NCBI RefSeq assembly: GCF_001418565.1
Contig: NZ_LIQQ01000209.1
Span: 1 to 46,132, forward strand
Reading direction: 5' to 3'
DNA: 46,132 nt
Source: Streptomyces graminilatus
Lineage (GTDB): Bacteria > Actinomycetota > Actinomycetes > Streptomycetales > Streptomycetaceae
Of the stretch, positions 22,739 to 31,425 are shown one piece after another. The notes beneath the pieces were generated by a model. That model saw only the letters and a list, made by a program, of their open reading frames with translations. It was not told the origin of the DNA and made no database searches. Made by a program: the position numbers and the translations under genes. Every line of letters starts with the position of its first letter. The first letter of the stretch is position 1.

Positions 22739-24292
22739 CTAGGAACAGACGGTCGCTGCCGCAGGCACCTTCCCGGTCAGCAGATAGCCGTTCACCGCCG
22801 TGCGCACGCAGCGGTTCCCGCTGTCGTACGCGCCGTGCCCCTGCCCCTTGTACGTCAGCTCGACGCCCACACCCTTGCCCAGGGCGTCCACCATCTTCCG
22901 CGCGCCCTCGTACGGTGTGGCCGGGTCGCCGGTGTTGCCGATGACGAGGATCGGTGCCGATCCGGTCGCGTGGACGTCGGGGTGGTCGGCGGCGCCCGGC
23001 ACGGCCCAGTCGGTGCAGCCGGCCATGGACCAGGCCAGGAAGTCGCCGAACAGGGGTGAGGCGGCGCGGAACTCGGGCAGCCTCGCCTCGATGTCCGCGA
23101 CGGTGTAACGCGGTTTCTGGTCGGCGCAGTTGATGGAGATGTTCGCCGGGGTGATGTTGCTGTACCCGCCGGTCTCGTCGCGGCCGTTCATCGAGTCGGA
23201 GAGCAGCATCAGGACCCTGCCGTCACCGGCGTACGCCTGAACGAGGCCTTCGGTGAGGTACGGCCAGAAGTCCTTGGAGTACAGCGCCTGCGCGATGCCG
23301 TTGGACGCCGCGCTCTCGGTGAGCTCGCGTGGGAAGACGCCCGGGATGGGCTTGGCGTCGAGCTTCTTGAGGAGCTCGGCGATCCGGTCCTCGACGTTCT
23401 GTGCGGTGTCGCCGACCGGGCAGCCCTCGGCCTTGGAGACGCAGTCCTCGGCGAAGTTGCGGAGCGCGAGCTGGAAACCCCTGGCCTGCCCGAGCGAGCC
23501 CTGTTCAGGTGTCTGGGTGGGGTCGACGACCGCGTCGAAGACGGCCCGGCCCACCTTCTTGGGGAACAGGTGTGCGTAGACGCCGCCGAGTTCGGTGCCG
23601 TACGAGATGCCGAAGTAGTACAGCTTGTCGTCGCCGAGGACCTGGCGCATCAGATCCATGTCCCGGGCCGCGTCGGTGGTGCGCACATGCGGGAGCACCT
23701 TCTTGGAGTTCTTCTCGCAGGCCGCGTTGAACTTCCTGGTGTTGGCGAGCAGTTCGGAGCGCTCGGCGGCGTTGTCGGGCGTCGCGTCCTGCTGGAAGTA
23801 CGCGTCGAGCTGTTGGTCGTCCTCGCACCGCACGCCGGCGCTGCGGCCGACCCCGCGCGGGTCGAAGCTCACCAGGTCGTAGCGGGTGCGCAGGGTCGCG
23901 TAGTCCGTGCCGAACGCGGGAAGCGTGGCGACTCCCGAGCCGCCCGGCCCGCCGAAGTTGAAGATCAGGGACCCGATGCGCCTGCCCGGGGCACCGCTGG
24001 CCTTCGCGCGGATCAGCGCGAGTGGGATGGTCCTGCCCTTCGGCTCGGCCCAGTCCAGCGGTGCCTTCATGGTGGCGCACTGCCAGGCGCCGCCGCCGGG
24101 GAGCGGGGAGGGGGCACTGCCGCCGCCCTCCGACTCGGACGGCGCGGGACAGTCCTTCCAACTGAGCTTCTGGGCCGCCGGATCCTCCGCCGTGGCCCCG
24201 GAGCCGTTGTCGCCGCACCCCGCGATCAGGGACGCCAGCAGCAGGGCGATGGCTGTCAGGGCAGCGGCACGCGGCCGGAAGGGGTTGGGCAT
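22739..24292 (-). CDS. Tripeptidyl-aminopeptidase-like secreted lipoprotein (SlpD/E type), copy 2
   Basis: A 517-residue paralogue of the neighbouring gene. The lipobox LIAGC gives Cys26. NFGGPGGSG, the elbow GISYG, GNTGDPATPYEGA and QGHGAYD mark the same catalytic layout. It differs in extra cysteines (EDCVSKAEGCP), probably a disulfide loop, and in the linker. Start ATG 24292 begins a good signal peptide; an earlier ATG (24355) does not. It lies 96 bp below the membrane kinase-like gene and may be cotranscribed, though GCCCTC/GAGGGC pairing around that gene's stop could terminate. Confidence 0.92.
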   Translation of the reverse strand: MPNPFRPRAAALTAIALLLASLIAGCGDNGSGATAEDPAAQKLSWKDCPAPSESEGGGSAPSPLPGGGAWQCATMKAPLDWAEPKGRTIPLALIRAKASGAPGRRIGSLIFNFGGPGGSGVATLPAFGTDYATLRTRYDLVSFDPRGVGRSAGVRCEDDQQLDAYFQQDATPDNAAERSELLANTRKFNAACEKNSKKVLPHVRTTDAARDMDLMRQVLGDDKLYYFGISYGTELGGVYAHLFPKKVGRAVFDAVVDPTQTPEQGSLGQARGFQLALRNFAEDCVSKAEGCPVGDTAQNVEDRIAELLKKLDAKPIPGVFPRELTESAASNGIAQALYSKDFWPYLTEGLVQAYAGDGRVLMLLSDSMNGRDETGGYSNITPANISINCADQKPRYTVADIEARLPEFRAASPLFGDFLAWSMAGCTDWAVPGAADHPDVHATGSAPILVIGNTGDPATPYEGARKMVDALGKGVGVELTYKGQGHGAYDSGNRCVRTAVNGYLLTGKVPAAATVCS

Positions 24293-24388
24293 GCCCCCAT
24301 CCTGCGGGCGTACCCGGTGGGGCGCTCGGGGCGCGAGCCGTACGAGGTACCGCACGCCCCGGGGAGTACCGCCATGGAACCGCCCTCC

Positions 24389-27121
24389 CTAGAGGGCTCC
24401 CTTCCGCGTCAGGTGGTTGAAGAACAGCCAGCCCGGCAGCACCGGGATCCACAGGGTCAGCAGCCGGTACAGCAGCACGGCGGGGGCGGCGACCTCCTTG
24501 GGCAGGCCCACGGCGATCAGACCGACCGTGAGGGTCGCCTCGACCGCGCCCACACCACCCGGGGTCGGTGCCGCCGAGCCCAGCGCGTTGCCGGCGAGGA
24601 AGACGACGGCGACACTGGCGAGGCTGAGCGAGGTCGACTCGTTGCCGAACGCCCGGATCGAGGCGTCCAGGCACATCACGAAGCAGGCGGTCAGCAGCAG
24701 CATGCCGCCGATGCCGGTGACCAGCTTCTGCGGTCGCTGGAGAACGTCCAGCATGCGCGGTACGACACCGGCGAACAGCGACCTCACGCGCGTGACGACG
24801 AATTTCCGCAGGAACGGCACCGAGGTCACCACGAGGACGAGCACCGCGACGGTCAGCAGGCCCGCGATGACCGTCCGGGACGGTGACAGCGACGGTGTCT
24901 TCTCGGTGCCCGTCAGATAGCCGAAGGACAGCAGCATCAGGATGTGGCAGCCGAGCCCGAACAACTGCGACGCGCCGACACTGGCCACCGCGAGCCCCGG
25001 CCGCACCCCCGCGCGCTGAAGGAAACGGGTGTTGAGGGCCACGCCGCCGACCGCCGCGGGCGCCACGATCTTCACGAACGACCCGGCGACCTGCGCGGCC
25101 ACGGTCCGTATGAACGGCACCCTCTCCGGGACGAAACCGAGCAGACTCATCGCGGCGGCGAAGTAACTCAGCGCCGAGAACAGCACGGCCGCGGCGACCC
25201 AGCCCCACTCGGCTTCGTTGAACAGGGTGGCGAACTCGATGTGGGTGAGCTGGGAGAGCAGGAAGTACGCGCCGAACGCGCCCGCGATGAAACTGATCAG
25301 GGTGCGCGGTCGGACCCGTTCCAGCCGGGCCGGTTCGACCGGGGCCTGCGGTCTGATCAGCAGCACCTGGTGGCGGATCTGGGCGAGGAGGTCCTCCTCG
25401 CGGGCTCCCTCCAGAGCCTCGTCGATGGCCCGCTTCTCGGCCCGTTGCTCGGCCCGCACCGCCTTCTTGCCGGACTTCTCCAGTGCGGCGGGCCCCGGGT
25501 CGGGGTGGGCCGCCTCCAGCCGGGCCTGCTTGGCCAGCTGGGACGCCTCCAGGACCGCCTCACGCTGACGCTGGGCCCGCTCGCGGGCGAGTTTGCGCAG
25601 CGTCGCGCGCGTGGAGCGGGACAGGGCGATGGGCTGGAGCATCGGCAGACAGTCCGCCACCGTGTCCGGGCCGAGCACTCCGACCGCGGACGTCACCGCG
25701 CGTTCGGCGCCCACGCGCAGGCCCAGGGTCGTCACCAACTGGGCGATGTCCATGCGCAGCAGCAGGTCCCCGGCCGCGATCTCGCCGACCCGGAGGTCGG
25801 TGAGGATCACCTTGCCGGAACGATCCACCAGAATCGCCTCGCCGACGAGCCTGCGATGCGCGATGCGCCGCGACTGCAGGGCCCGCACCTGGTTCCAGGT
25901 GCTGCGCAGCAGGTCGTCGGTGATCTCCTCGTCCGCCAGCGAGTCGAGCGTGCGGCCTCCGGTGTGCTCGTAGACGAGCATCACGGCATCAGGGCCGAGC
26001 TCGGAGGTCGCGATCAGCTTGGGCGCGTTGGCACCGGCGGCGATCGCCGCGTACGCGAGGAGAGCCTCCTGCTCAAGGGCCTGGCGCAGCGACTGGAGAC
26101 TGCTTCGGGTGGCCAGACCGCGCAGCGTGATGTTGCGCCACATGCGGTAGAAGAACCCCTGCGCCTGCTGCTCACGGTCGACCACCGTAACGTCCAGCGG
26201 TGGACCGTCCTCCAGGGTGACGAAATAGCGTCGGCCGCGGTCACCGCTGTCCGCGGCCTCCGGCACTTCCTCACGGGCCGCGCTCACCGGGTGGAAACCG
26301 ACGTGCCGCAGGCCCGCCATCAGGGTGCGCCCGGTGGGACGCACGTTCGGTGAGCCGACCGCGTACAGCGTGCCGTACGCCACCGACCAGCCGATCAGCA
26401 CCGTCAGGATGATCGAGAACGGTGTCGTGTAGCCGGTGACCAGCATGGAGAAGGCGTCGAGCAGCAGTACCACCCACAGCACGGCGCGCCAGCGCGGCCG
26501 ACGGGACATGCCGACGGCCGTCATGTACGCGATGACCGGGGCGAGATAGCCGTGCACCGGGTCGGTGAGCGCGTGGATGTCGCCGGGGGAGGGCTGAGTC
26601 AGCGCCTCCTGGATGGAGTGCGGGGTGGCCTTGGCGACCCACAGGTCGGTGGCGAGGGTCACCCCGTGCGCGAGGACCGCCGCGAGCACACCGTCGGCGA
26701 TGCGCAGCCCGTCACGCTTGATCAGCCGTTCGATCGCGAAGGCGACCGGCACCAGGAGGATCGCGATGCTCGACGCCAGGCCCGCGATCTTGATCAGCAG
26801 GTCGGGTGCCTGGCCGGTGCCCTTGTTGATGTCCTGTTCGAGACCGGAGGTGGTGCCGTGCGCGAACGCGGCGATCGCGAGCAGGACGACGATCGCGACG
26901 ACGCCGGCCAGGAGCCGCATGAGATCGGAGGGACGGTGCACGCGCGCGGGAAGCAGCGGTTCGTCGCCCTCGACCTCCTCGGCGTGCGCCTCGTCGTCGC
27001 AGTCGGCGGCCGGTCCGGCCGGTGTCCGCCCGTGGTCGTGGCCGGTGCCGTCCGCATCAGGACGCGACGAGACCTCAGAGGTGTCCTCCGTGCCTTCGGG
27101 GTGCACGCCCTGCTGGTTCAT
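24389..27121 (-). CDS. Pseudokinase-LPG synthase/flippase-like membrane fusion protein
   Basis: A 910-residue integral membrane protein with three parts. An acidic N-terminus (~1-60) leads into about six helices (~68-265). A cytoplasmic kinase-like region (~320-510) contains LVYEHTGGRTLDSL, the loop HRRLVGEAILV where HxD...N would be expected, and LTDLR in place of DFG. After a charged coiled-coil-like stretch (~520-600, rich in Lys/Glu/Arg) comes a C-terminal LPG_synthase_TM-type domain (~625-905) with PTPGGVGAVEATLT and a final LPGW...FNHLTR. Proteins with this domain move or modify lipids (MprF, AglD). The kinase part lacks the catalytic Asp and Asn and is probably a pseudokinase. ATG 27121 has AAGAAGAGACC upstream; GTG 27145 is an alternative. 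Confidence 0.85.
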   Translation of the reverse strand: MNQQGVHPEGTEDTSEVSSRPDADGTGHDHGRTPAGPAADCDDEAHAEEVEGDEPLLPARVHRPSDLMRLLAGVVAIVVLLAIAAFAHGTTSGLEQDINKGTGQAPDLLIKIAGLASSIAILLVPVAFAIERLIKRDGLRIADGVLAAVLAHGVTLATDLWVAKATPHSIQEALTQPSPGDIHALTDPVHGYLAPVIAYMTAVGMSRRPRWRAVLWVVLLLDAFSMLVTGYTTPFSIILTVLIGWSVAYGTLYAVGSPNVRPTGRTLMAGLRHVGFHPVSAAREEVPEAADSGDRGRRYFVTLEDGPPLDVTVVDREQQAQGFFYRMWRNITLRGLATRSSLQSLRQALEQEALLAYAAIAAGANAPKLIATSELGPDAVMLVYEHTGGRTLDSLADEEITDDLLRSTWNQVRALQSRRIAHRRLVGEAILVDRSGKVILTDLRVGEIAAGDLLLRMDIAQLVTTLGLRVGAERAVTSAVGVLGPDTVADCLPMLQPIALSRSTRATLRKLARERAQRQREAVLEASQLAKQARLEAAHPDPGPAALEKSGKKAVRAEQRAEKRAIDEALEGAREEDLLAQIRHQVLLIRPQAPVEPARLERVRPRTLISFIAGAFGAYFLLSQLTHIEFATLFNEAEWGWVAAAVLFSALSYFAAAMSLLGFVPERVPFIRTVAAQVAGSFVKIVAPAAVGGVALNTRFLQRAGVRPGLAVASVGASQLFGLGCHILMLLSFGYLTGTEKTPSLSPSRTVIAGLLTVAVLVLVVTSVPFLRKFVVTRVRSLFAGVVPRMLDVLQRPQKLVTGIGGMLLLTACFVMCLDASIRAFGNESTSLSLASVAVVFLAGNALGSAAPTPGGVGAVEATLTVGLIAVGLPKEVAAPAVLLYRLLTLWIPVLPGWLFFNHLTRKGAL

Positions 27122-27276
27122 GGTCTCTTCTTGGTCTCGTATCACCGGTCACCGCCCGCACGATGGTGGCATGCCCCACTGACACACAGGGGCATCAGGG
27201 TGCATTGCGGGGGCGCACATTCTGCCGCAAGCGCTGCTTCGGGGCGAGGATCGCCCAGGGCCGCCCTCTCGTCCCA

Positions 27277-27299
27277 TTGTCGGTGGGGTGGGGCAGGAT
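27277..27299 (+). promoter_or_regulatory. Candidate RecA-NDp (PafBC) damage promoter of the ATL gene
   Basis: TTGTCGGTG (27277-27285), 8 bp, then CAGGAT (27294-27299). The RecA-NDp consensus as I recall it is tTGTCRGTG-N8-TAnnnT, so only the first -10 base differs. The -10 begins 13 nt before the ATG at 27307, as at the adnB promoter. Confidence 0.6.
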
Positions 27300-27306
27300 G
27301 GGGCGG

Positions 27307-27672
27307 ATGAGCGATGAGAGCCGTCCGGCGGACGCCCTCCCGGAGTATGCCGAGCGGGCCCTGGAGGCCGCGGAACTGATCCCGCCCGGGCGTGTCATGA
27401 CGTACGGCGATGTGGCCGAGTGGCTTGAGGAGGGCGGACCGCGCCAGGTCGGGCGGGTGATGGCCCTCTACGGCGGGGCTGTTCCGTGGTGGCGGGTCGT
27501 CCGCGCGGACGGGGTACTGCTCCCGGGACACGAACTGGAGGCCCTCGACCACTACCGCGCGGAGGGCACACCCCTGAAGGGGGCGAGCAGGGCCGCCGCG
27601 GGGCATCTGCCGCGCATCGACCTGAAACGTGCGCGCTGGGACGGCGGCGAGCGGGCGGAGGGTCACAACTGA
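27307..27672 (+). CDS. Alkyltransferase-like protein (ATL), MGMT family
   Basis: A 121-residue DNA-binding protein of the MGMT C-terminal fold: IPPGRVMTYGDVAEWL (helix-turn-helix approach), GRVMALYGGAVPWWRVVRADG and LLPGHELEALDHYRAEG. The methyltransferase PCHR active site reads PWWR, so the alkyl-accepting cysteine is missing, as in E. coli-type ATL. Such proteins bind O6-alkylguanine, flip the base and hand the lesion to nucleotide excision repair. ATG 27307 has a candidate damage promoter ending 7 nt upstream, implying a leaderless mRNA. It is divergent from the membrane kinase-like gene and upstream of adnAB. Confidence 0.9.
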   Translation: MSDESRPADALPEYAERALEAAELIPPGRVMTYGDVAEWLEEGGPRQVGRVMALYGGAVPWWRVVRADGVLLPGHELEALDHYRAEGTPLKGASRAAAGHLPRIDLKRARWDGGERAEGHN

Positions 27673-27924
27673 CAGCTTCCGCCATCGGGCGGGTGCCAGG
27701 GGGACCTGTGGCCCGTACGGGGTAAACCGGGCACGTCCGTGCCATGGCGTACGTTCGTGGGGCGAGGGGCCCTGGGGACGCCCGAGGCCGGAGGGAACAA
27801 GCGGAAGACCTGCTTCCGAACCGCCCGTCGGCGTACGGTCGACCGAACCTGCACCTCGTACCTTCCGGCCACCGTCCTCCGCGCGGTCAGCCAACCAGCA
27901 CAACCACCAGGACCGGCGAACCAC

Positions 27925-30900
27925 GTGAGCTCCTCTTCCTCCACCAGACGCCTGTCGTACCCACAGGGGCGACAGGGGAACCGTGGCGCTTACCGACTGG
28001 TGCGCACCCCGCCCACGCGGCAGGATCCCCCTCGTCTGGACGCCGCGCAGCGCGCCGTGGTTGACCATGAGCGCGGACCACTGCTCGTCCTCGCGGGTCC
28101 GGGCACCGGGAAGACCACCACCCTCGTCGAGTCCGTGGCCGCCAGGATCGCCCGGGGCGGGGACCCCGAGCGGATCCTCGTGCTGACGTTCAGCCGCAAG
28201 GCGGCCGTCGAACTGCGCGACCGCCTGGCACTGCGCGTCGGAGCCGCCCGCGCTCCCCGCGCGACCACCTTCCACTCCTTCTGCTACGCCCTGGTCCGCG
28301 CCCACCAGGACAGCGACCTGTTCGCGGAACCCCTGCGACTGCTCTCCGGCCCCGAACAGGACGTGGCCGTACGTGAACTGCTCGCCGGCCAGCCCGACCT
28401 GGAGCGGCTCGGCCTCGCCCATGTGCGCTGGCCGGACGAACTGCGCGCCTGCCTCACCACCCGGGGCTTCGCCGACGAGGTCCGCGCGGTCCTCGCCCGC
28501 AGCCGCGAACTCGGTCTCGGCCCGGACGCCCTGGACGCCTTCGCCCGGCGCATCGGCCGCCCCGACTGGCGCGCCGCCGCCGCCTTCCTCGCCGAGTACC
28601 TCGACGTACTCGACATGCAAGGAGTGCTCGACTACGCGGAACTCGTGCACCGCGCGGTACTCCTCGCGGACCGCCCCGACACCGCCGACCGGCTCGCCGC
28701 CCGCTACGACGCCGTCTACGTGGACGAGTACCAGGACACCGACCCCGCCCAGGTACGGCTGCTGCACGCGCTCGCCGGAGGCGGCCGGACACTCGTCGCG
28801 CTCGGTGACCCCGACCAGTCGATCTACGCGTTCCGCGGCGCGGACGTCAACGGCATCCTGGACTTCCCGGAAGCCTTCCCGCGCGCGGACGGGCGTCCCG
28901 CCCCGGTGGAGGTCCTGGGGACGTCCCGCCGCTCCGCCGCCGTCCCGCTGACCGCCACCCGCCTCCTCACCCAGCGCATGCCCCTGACCCGTCTCCCGGC
29001 CGAGAAGGTCCGCGCCCACCGCGGACTCGCCCCGGTCCGCGACGGCGGCCGGGTCGACGTCCGCACCTACCCGACGTCCGGCACGGAACTGGAGAACATC
29101 GCCGACATCCTCCGTCGCGCACACCTGGAGGACGGTGTCCCCTGGGGCGAGATGGCCGTCCTGGTGCGCGCCGGCGGCCGTACGATCCCCACGGTCCGGC
29201 GCGCCCTCACGTCCGCCGGGGTCCCCCTGGACATCGACGGCGACGACCTGCCCCTGCGCCACGAACCGGCGGTGGCACCGCTCCTGACGGCCCTGAGGGC
29301 GGTGGCGACCGCGGCGACGTCCGGCGCTGTCGAGGACACGGAGACGGGCCTCCAAGGGGCGGGGGACCCCGGCGACGCCCTGCCGGAAGCCACCGCCTGG
29401 CTCGGCACCGAGACCGCCCTGACCCTCCTCACCTCCCCCCTCGCCGGTATGGACGCCGCGGATCTGCGCCGCCTCGGCCGCGCCCTGCGCGAGGAGGAGC
29501 GGGCCGCGGGCAACCCCGTACCGCCGCCCTCGGACGAACTCCTGGCCCGCGCCCTGGCCGAACCCGAGCGCCTGGTCGCCCACGACCCGGCGTACGCGCG
29601 CGGTGCCCAGCGCCTCGGCGGGCTGCTCGGCAAGGCACGTGAGCGCCTCGCGGGCGGCGGCACCGCCGAGGAGGCCCTCTGGGACCTGTGGAACGGCACA
29701 CCCTGGCCGGGACGGCTGGAGCGGGCCGCCCGGCGCGGCGGCGCTGCCGGACGCAACGCCGACCGTGACCTCGACGCCGTGTGCGCGCTGTTCGCGACCG
29801 CCGCGCGCGCCGAGGAACGCACCGGCGGCCGGGGCGCCCTCAACTTCCTGGAGGAGATCGACGCCGAGGACATCGCCGCCGACACCCTCAGCCGCCGCGC
29901 CGTGCGCCCCGACGCCGTACGCCTGATGACCGCGCACCGCTCCAAGGGCCTCCAGTGGCGCCTCGTGGTCGTCGCCGGTGTCCAGGAGGGCCTGTGGCCC
30001 GATCTGCGCCGCCGCGGCTCCCTCCTGGAGGCCGACCGCATCGGGCGGGACGGCCTCGCCGAACCCCTCACCCCCGGAGCGCTGCTCGCCGAGGAGCGGC
30101 GGCTGTTCTACGTGGCCGCCACGCGCGCGCGTGAACGTCTCGTCGTCACCGCGGTGAAGGCTCCCGCCGACGACGGCGACCAGCCCTCCCGCTTCGTCAC
30201 CGAACTCGGCGTCGAACCCAAGGACGTGACGGGCCGCCCCCGCCGCCCCCTCTCCGTCGCCGCCCTCGTCGCCGAACTGCGCGCCACAACGGTCGACCCG
30301 CGCGTGTCCGCCCCCCTCAGAGAGGCCGCAGCCCGCCGCCTGGCCCGGCTCGCCGCGCTCACCGACGAGGAGGACCGCCCGCTCGTGCCGTCCGCCCACC
30401 CCTACCGCTGGTGGGGCATGTACGAGCCGACCGAGAGCAAGGTCCCGCTGCGCGACCGCGACCAGCCCGTCGTGCTCTCCGGCAGCGCCCTCGACCAACT
30501 CGCCAACACCTGCGCCCTGCAGTGGTTCCTGGGCCGGGAGGTGAAGGCCGACGCCCCCGCCACGGCCGCCCAGGGCTTCGGGAACGTGGTGCACGTCCTC
30601 GCCGACGAGGTCGCCTCCGGTCACACGCCCGCCGATCTCGCCGTCCTCATGGAGCGCCTCGACTCCGTGTGGAACGCGCTCGCCTTCGACGCGCCCTGGA
30701 AGTCGGCGCAGGAGAAGGAGCACGCGCGCGTGGCGCTCGAACGCTTCCTGACCTGGCACGTCGATTCCAGTCGCACCGGCCGCACCCCCGTGGCCAGCGA
30801 GCACGACTTCGACGTGACCCTCGGAGCCGGCGAGTACGAAGTGCGCATCCGCGGTTCCATGGACCGCGTCGAGGCCGACGGCGAGGGCCGGGCCTACGTC

Positions 30901-31290
30901 GTCGACTTCAAGACCGGCAAACAGGCGCCCACCGCCGCCGAGGTGGCCCGCCACCCCCAGCTCGCCGTCTACCAGCTCGCCGTCCGTGAAGGCGCCGTCG
31001 ACGACGCCTTCGACGGCGTGCGCCCCGAACCGGGCGGCGCCGAACTCGTCCAGTTGCGGCAGGGCGCCGCGAAGCGGGACGGCGGCGAGACGCGGCCCAA
31101 GGTGCAGGCGCAGGCCCCTCTCGCGGGCGGGACGGGGGCGGAGGGCGAGTGGGTCGGCGACCTGCTGGCAACCGCCGCCGGAAAAGTGCTCGACGAACGG
31201 TTCACCCCGACCGCCGGCCAGCACTGCGCGCACTGCTCCTTCCGGGCGTCGTGCAGCGCCCGCCCGGAGGGCCGGCACGTCGTCGAGTGA
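27925..31290 (+). CDS. adnA: AdnA: helicase-nuclease subunit with Fe-S cluster
   Basis: A 1121-residue UvrD-like motor fused to a RecB-like nuclease; with AdnB it resects DNA double-strand breaks. Motor: GPGTGKT (~58-64), DEYQDTD (Asp267-Glu268), GDPDQSIYAFRG, TAHRSKGLQW (~669) and ATRARERL (~732), all apparently intact. Nuclease: His in NVVHVL, Asp in GSMDRV and VDFKTGK (Asp994, Lys996), with the Fe-S staple Cys863, Cys1101, Cys1104 and Cys1110 (last three C-x2-C-x5-C). The start is GTG 27925, with AGGACC upstream. Longer in-frame starts add an improbable low-similarity segment. The 252 bp before it hold no gene; a GGCACG-TC-CGTGCC hairpin occurs at 27730-27743. Confidence 0.93.
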   Translation: MSSSSSTRRLSYPQGRQGNRGAYRLVRTPPTRQDPPRLDAAQRAVVDHERGPLLVLAGPGTGKTTTLVESVAARIARGGDPERILVLTFSRKAAVELRDRLALRVGAARAPRATTFHSFCYALVRAHQDSDLFAEPLRLLSGPEQDVAVRELLAGQPDLERLGLAHVRWPDELRACLTTRGFADEVRAVLARSRELGLGPDALDAFARRIGRPDWRAAAAFLAEYLDVLDMQGVLDYAELVHRAVLLADRPDTADRLAARYDAVYVDEYQDTDPAQVRLLHALAGGGRTLVALGDPDQSIYAFRGADVNGILDFPEAFPRADGRPAPVEVLGTSRRSAAVPLTATRLLTQRMPLTRLPAEKVRAHRGLAPVRDGGRVDVRTYPTSGTELENIADILRRAHLEDGVPWGEMAVLVRAGGRTIPTVRRALTSAGVPLDIDGDDLPLRHEPAVAPLLTALRAVATAATSGAVEDTETGLQGAGDPGDALPEATAWLGTETALTLLTSPLAGMDAADLRRLGRALREEERAAGNPVPPPSDELLARALAEPERLVAHDPAYARGAQRLGGLLGKARERLAGGGTAEEALWDLWNGTPWPGRLERAARRGGAAGRNADRDLDAVCALFATAARAEERTGGRGALNFLEEIDAEDIAADTLSRRAVRPDAVRLMTAHRSKGLQWRLVVVAGVQEGLWPDLRRRGSLLEADRIGRDGLAEPLTPGALLAEERRLFYVAATRARERLVVTAVKAPADDGDQPSRFVTELGVEPKDVTGRPRRPLSVAALVAELRATTVDPRVSAPLREAAARRLARLAALTDEEDRPLVPSAHPYRWWGMYEPTESKVPLRDRDQPVVLSGSALDQLANTCALQWFLGREVKADAPATAAQGFGNVVHVLADEVASGHTPADLAVLMERLDSVWNALAFDAPWKSAQEKEHARVALERFLTWHVDSSRTGRTPVASEHDFDVTLGAGEYEVRIRGSMDRVEADGEGRAYVVDFKTGKQAPTAAEVARHPQLAVYQLAVREGAVDDAFDGVRPEPGGAELVQLRQGAAKRDGGETRPKVQAQAPLAGGTGAEGEWVGDLLATAAGKVLDERFTPTAGQHCAHCSFRASCSARPEGRHVVE

Positions 31291-31395
31291 CACCGTCCGG
31301 GTCCGCGCGAGGGTGCCGCCCGTACAGGAGTGATGTACGGCACCACCCGTGCCGGCCTGCGCTTTCTCCGAGCCGGAGGGCCGGACTGGCGGCCA

Positions 31396-31418
31396 CTGTC
31401 AGTGGCCGCCGATAGCCT
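31396..31418 (+). promoter_or_regulatory. RecA-NDp (PafBC) damage promoter of adnB
   Basis: CTGTCAGTG (31396-31404), 8 bp, then TAGCCT (31413-31418). This matches tTGTCRGTG-N8-TAnnnT at every position except the weakly conserved first base. The -10 starts 13 nt before the GTG at 31426, so the mRNA should be leaderless. It gives adnB a transcript separate from adnA, whose stop lies 135 bp upstream of the GTG. Confidence 0.75.
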
Positions 31419-31425
31419 CTCCGAT

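Noticed and set aside
27739..27924. Upstream ATG extension of adnA
   Set aside because: The added 62 residues look like frame-shifted GC sequence, and a GTG with a ribosome binding site at 27925 suits the family better.
27142..31293. 1383-codon minus frame opposite ATL and adnA
   Set aside because: The plus frames have complete helicase-nuclease and ATL motifs.
31330..31425. Upstream ATG extension of adnB
   Set aside because: It would start before the damage promoter at 31396-31418 and add residues without similarity.
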